From assembly GCA_018398805.1 (NCBI GenBank), contig JAGFBZ010002567.1:1-64000 (forward strand): DNA of 64,000 nucleotides. The letters are read 5' to 3'. The notes under the pieces are model-generated. The model saw only the letters and a program-made list of their open reading frames with translations, was not told the origin of the DNA and made no database searches. This stretch comes from Hirundichthys speculiger (lineage: Eukaryota > Chordata > Actinopteri > Beloniformes > Exocoetidae). Every line of letters begins with the position of its first letter. Position 1 is the stretch's first letter. Both the position numbers and the translations under genes were made by a program. Below are positions 60,661 to 64,000 of this stretch, piece after piece.

Positions 60661-63505
60661 CCGAGGCATGACACCAGGCTGTTATTGTCACACAGTAAAG
60701 AATGAAATCCCAGCAACCATTCAACCTTTAACTGAAACTCAGGCCAAGCGCAGAAACTGCCATATCCAATCATATATTTTTTTCTTCAGTTAGTTTAAAT
60801 GTCTTGCTTTTTTAAGTCAAAAAACAAATAGAAATCTAAACCCACTCTGGGTCCTGTTTGCTCTGATATTATCTTCTGAAGCTTCCTGGATGCAGAGGGT
60901 GGAATAAATCAGGACGTGCTTTCAAAGGATCACCAGAAACACAATGATTAACAATAAATAATAATTTCATTGTCTGCTTTGCACAAGATACAGATATTTT
61001 ATAACTAAATATGCAAACTGCCAAGACAATTGAATTGCTGTCAGGCAGGAGCGATAATGTGATCTCTCTTTTGTTTTTATCTTTTTCTTTTGTGTTGTGC
61101 CGTGCAGCGCGTCGCTTAAATAATACATGATACAATATTCATACGATATTCATCCTTATTTAAGTCTAATCCCTCTAAAGATTATATCAGGATGATGTCA
61201 AAATTAGATTTAGATTTGAGGGATTTATCTGTTGTGCTCGGCAACTACAATCTTGTGTAGTGATTTTATTTCCCTGCCGCTGCGAGCCTGCTTGTGCCAA
61301 TGTCTCTGCTGCTCTCAGGGAGGCCCGAGAATCTGCCCAGACACCGCAAGCCGAGTAGTATTGAGCATATTTATCAGCAATCATTCACAGGCCAGCATTA
61401 TTCTGATCATGTTTGGCAGTGAGGAATCTGTAACTTTTTTTTTCTTCTGAGAAGGGGGGGGGGTGTAAAGTTACATTTTGCACCATCTAAATTTTCATCA
61501 CAGCTAATAACAATGTGTGCAGTAAACAAAGAGCAGACAAAAGGCTTCATAATTGAATCAACCGTCATTCTCATTTCTGGAGCATCCCTCACCCTCATTA
61601 GGGATTGCTCGTTGGTTGTCATCGGAGACAATGACAGCCTGAATAGAGCTGTCACTCTGGATCAGACTGACAAGTTGTCTTGGCAACAAGGGTCAGTGGG
61701 TTTGCTTTTTCCGCGTGGAGGCTGTAAGATAGGAGGAGGAGAACAGAAGTGTGGAGGTTGTAAAGAGAATCCATATCCAAGAGTCAGCTGGGAGCCACGC
61801 TTGCATTAACATTTTATGAAAACAGTTTAAATAAAGCACTAACCCACTATGAATCCCTTTCTGAAGGTCAGTGTTGCATTAGGGATTTCTTAAAATGTTA
61901 TTTGCTGTGTGTCATATACTATCCCTGTGGTAAAACGCCACTTCATCTGCCCTAATTTATCTCCATTACCTGGATTTTACAAACATATGACTCACTGCTC
62001 TTCGAGGCTTTTAACTGGCTGATCTGTGTACTTTTCATGATGTTTTCAAGGTCAAAGCGGGATTGCACCAGAATTAGCAGTTTTTCATGGGTCCAACAGC
62101 CCTGTGTAAATATCATGTTGTTGTGGAGCGCTGAATGATTCCTCTGTGTCAACAAACTGCAGCCCTTTCTTGGAGATGCCTATTGTGTTTTGACAAATCA
62201 GCGTGGACGAAAACAGGCCTATAAATGGCTCTTTAAGTGATGAAAAATCTGTTTGCCCTCTTCTGTGCTATTGGTCAAACCAGAATGCTCTTTTTATGAG
62301 CATAGGCATTCGGGTGAAGCGTGCCACTCTTCACGCCTTGGCAAAAATCCACACCCGTCTATTTCTAAAGCTCCGTCTTTTCTGTCTGCACATACACACA
62401 GCAGAAAAGAGAAAAGAGGCCCCTTCCAGGCTTCAACGCAGTCTTCGATGTTTGAAAGGGCCTGGCTCAGATATCCAGGCAGCAGTAACAGCTGTCACTA
62501 AGCCACCAACGCTGGCCCCCACTCAGCACCATACGGGGACCCTAAACTTTCAATGTCTGTCGCTGAGTCCATCCCGCTGTCTTGTCCCTCGAGCGGTTGT
62601 TGCTGGCCACTTTCGCTGTCCGTCTTTGCCTTTGGTACCTATTAATTACACTGCATCCTAATTCAGCATTTAGGAAACAATGCTCTCTTTCTTTTGTTTT
62701 TGGAAAGGGATGAAAATGGAAAAAGAAAATGGCCCAGGAGGTGAAACAAAGAAGAGGAGTGGCCCATTCATTCAGTGTGGGGCCACAGACCGGGCCGCAC
62801 TCACACACACACTTCACCCTGCCTCTAATCTGCACTGTTCCACCCCGAGGGCCTGTGGCTGGGGCAGCTGCTACTGATGGAGCCAGAGAGCCAGCTGTCC
62901 TCGCACACACACACACACACACTCATTCACCGGGGACAATGGAGCCGGGATTGGGGTGAGTGTGGCTCATGATTTTGGAGTGTGCCACGGTCATGAGGAG
63001 GGGGACCTTCTCAGTCTGTAAAGTGTTTTATGTTCGCTTTGTGTCTCAGCAACAGTTGGCAGCACGTGTGTCAGTGTCACGCCTTTATCGTCCATGCAGA
63101 AGAGGGTTTAGGGTGACCTGAGGCATTCACACTGAGGCCAGCATCTAAAGACGTACAAACAGAAAGACAACATAATGAGATCTACTAACTTTTTTTAAAC
63201 GTAACCCATCCAAAACAGAAAAACGCACGCATCATTTGCGCTGCTTGCTTCTCTGATTTCATCATCTTTTGCAACATCTGCTACAGACCAATGTCTGTTT
63301 TCAGTTTTTCAGCATCCTTAAAAAAAACATGTAAGGATTTGCTCCACAACACACAGATATTGTGTAAGTTTGGACCCCTCTGTGCGGTAATACCTATGAA
63401 GCCAGGATTAGCAAGAAAGGGCATTAAAAAAATCCTTGTAGGTTTGACTATAAAAGAAAAGTTCTTAGCAGAGCTTCAAAAACAACACACCAGCAGACTG
63501 CTTCT
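60661..63505. other. No gene recognised; slightly GC-rich with candidate regulatory sites
   Basis: The plus frames at 61513-61809 and 62203-62661 (152 codons) have no domain and no exon support. A CA run lies at 62903-62922. The composition is less AT-rich than elsewhere and could hold conserved regulatory DNA. Confidence 0.35.
61674..61687. promoter_or_regulatory. X-box-like RFX site
   Basis: gttgtcttggcaac is a near-palindromic X-box of the form recognised by RFX factors (GTTRCC-N2-GGYAAC style). A single site with no promoter nearby, so its use is uncertain. Confidence 0.3.
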
Positions 63506-63603
63506 GATTGGTTTATCTCTATCTCCAACTGCTTCAGTTTCTGGCTCCAGCTGCCATTGGTTATCTCCTGACTCTGTACCTGATTGGCTCAGCTGCTGAT
63601 TGG
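63506..63603. promoter_or_regulatory. Cluster of four inverted CCAAT boxes
   Basis: attgg occurs at 63507, 63556, 63583 and 63599, three of them as gattgg and one as cattgg. Four NF-Y-type boxes within 97 bp are more than expected by chance and resemble a promoter or LTR. No TATA box or downstream exon was confirmed. Confidence 0.4.
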
Positions 63604-64000
63604 AGGAGTATCAGCACAGCAATTGCTCTCATTCGCTCTCGGTCGTGCATTCATTGATGCATTCTGTATAGCACAGCTGCTCAGGAGACAACGTGAAAGC
63701 GAACGTGTGTTTTTATGGAGACTGATTTACTCAAGTGGGTGAATGAGGAGGGTTAGGTGTGTAGTTAGCAACTTAAGGGCCATATGGCTGATGACACATA
63801 CGCACACACGCACCAGGTCTCTTGTACACACACAGCTGACGGCTGCCTCACACCTGCTGCACTGTCTATGGTTGAGTAAGATCCAGATCAAAAGAAACAA
63901 GCCCTCGGGACTTGTGTGTGCGTGCATTTATATGTGTTTGCATGAGTTTGTTTGAAGAGACGTTCACTGTTTCTGAATCTGTCCAAACAAAGGGGGCTGT
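63604..64000. other. No gene recognised at the right edge
   Basis: CA-rich words near 63795-63835. Any transcript started at the CCAAT cluster would run into or beyond this edge. Confidence 0.4.

Noticed and set aside
62203..62661. 152-codon plus-strand open frame
   Set aside because: Composition is random-looking, with no domain and an overlapping second frame. There is no expression or splice evidence in the sequence.

Overview
The window looks like non-coding DNA from a bony fish, most likely a spiny-rayed teleost. This is inferred from the repeat families. They include Tc1-like transposon relics, hAT elements with 8-bp target duplications, L2/Maui-type LINE ends with the AATAAAATTGAATTGAA-like tail, and a very common teleost 'GGACAGCTCACCAGTCCATC' dispersed repeat. 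Long AT, CA, TTTG and ATT microsatellites are also present. There are no bacterial or phage genes, no operons, no CRISPR array, no rRNA and no convincing complete protein-coding gene. The open frames present are short (at most about 170 codons), and the ones that can be explained lie inside transposon relics or microsatellites. The window is therefore read as intergenic or deep intronic sequence.

Layout. 1-13.2 kb: mostly unique AT-rich DNA, with a LINE 3' ORF fragment (1.04-1.48 kb), a minus-strand Tc1-like relic (5.31-6.17 kb) and copy A of an unclassified dispersed repeat (7.79-8.1 kb). 13.2-16.9 kb: a minus-strand L2/Maui-type LINE with decayed reverse transcriptase, the end of a hAT miniature element, then a plus-strand Tc1-like transposase relic related to the one at 5.3 kb. 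16.9-30.1 kb: mainly unique sequence, with copy B of the dispersed repeat at 25.8 kb. 30.1-39.9 kb: the most rearranged part. It holds three long AT microsatellites, two pieces of one internally deleted Tc1-like family, an unusual interleaved inverted-repeat structure (32.6-32.8 kb), a Tc1-type MITE with long terminal repeats (33.06-33.43 kb), and a hAT deletion derivative with a broken BED-finger start, nested inside a minus-strand LINE. 39.9-52.5 kb: a degenerate tandem repeat, a palindromic hAT MITE with a perfect target duplication (45.4 kb), a 1.46-kb ACTGTAAAA-type element containing a tRNA-Met-like SINE head, and three LINE pieces. 52.5-64 kb: mainly unique DNA, plus a 175-bp hAT MITE with a perfect target duplication (59.35 kb), a dispersed repeat interrupted by a LINE-tail insertion (60.1-60.7 kb), and a cluster of four inverted CCAAT boxes near the right edge.

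No genes act together here. The interpretable history is one of transposon layering. The most useful leads outside transposons are three small exon-like or ORF-like patches (41.8, 46.4 and 55.4 kb, all unrecognised) and a few candidate regulatory sites (12.4, 61.7 and 63.5 kb). No previously undescribed system is evident. Family names come from memory of teleost repeats, not from a database search.
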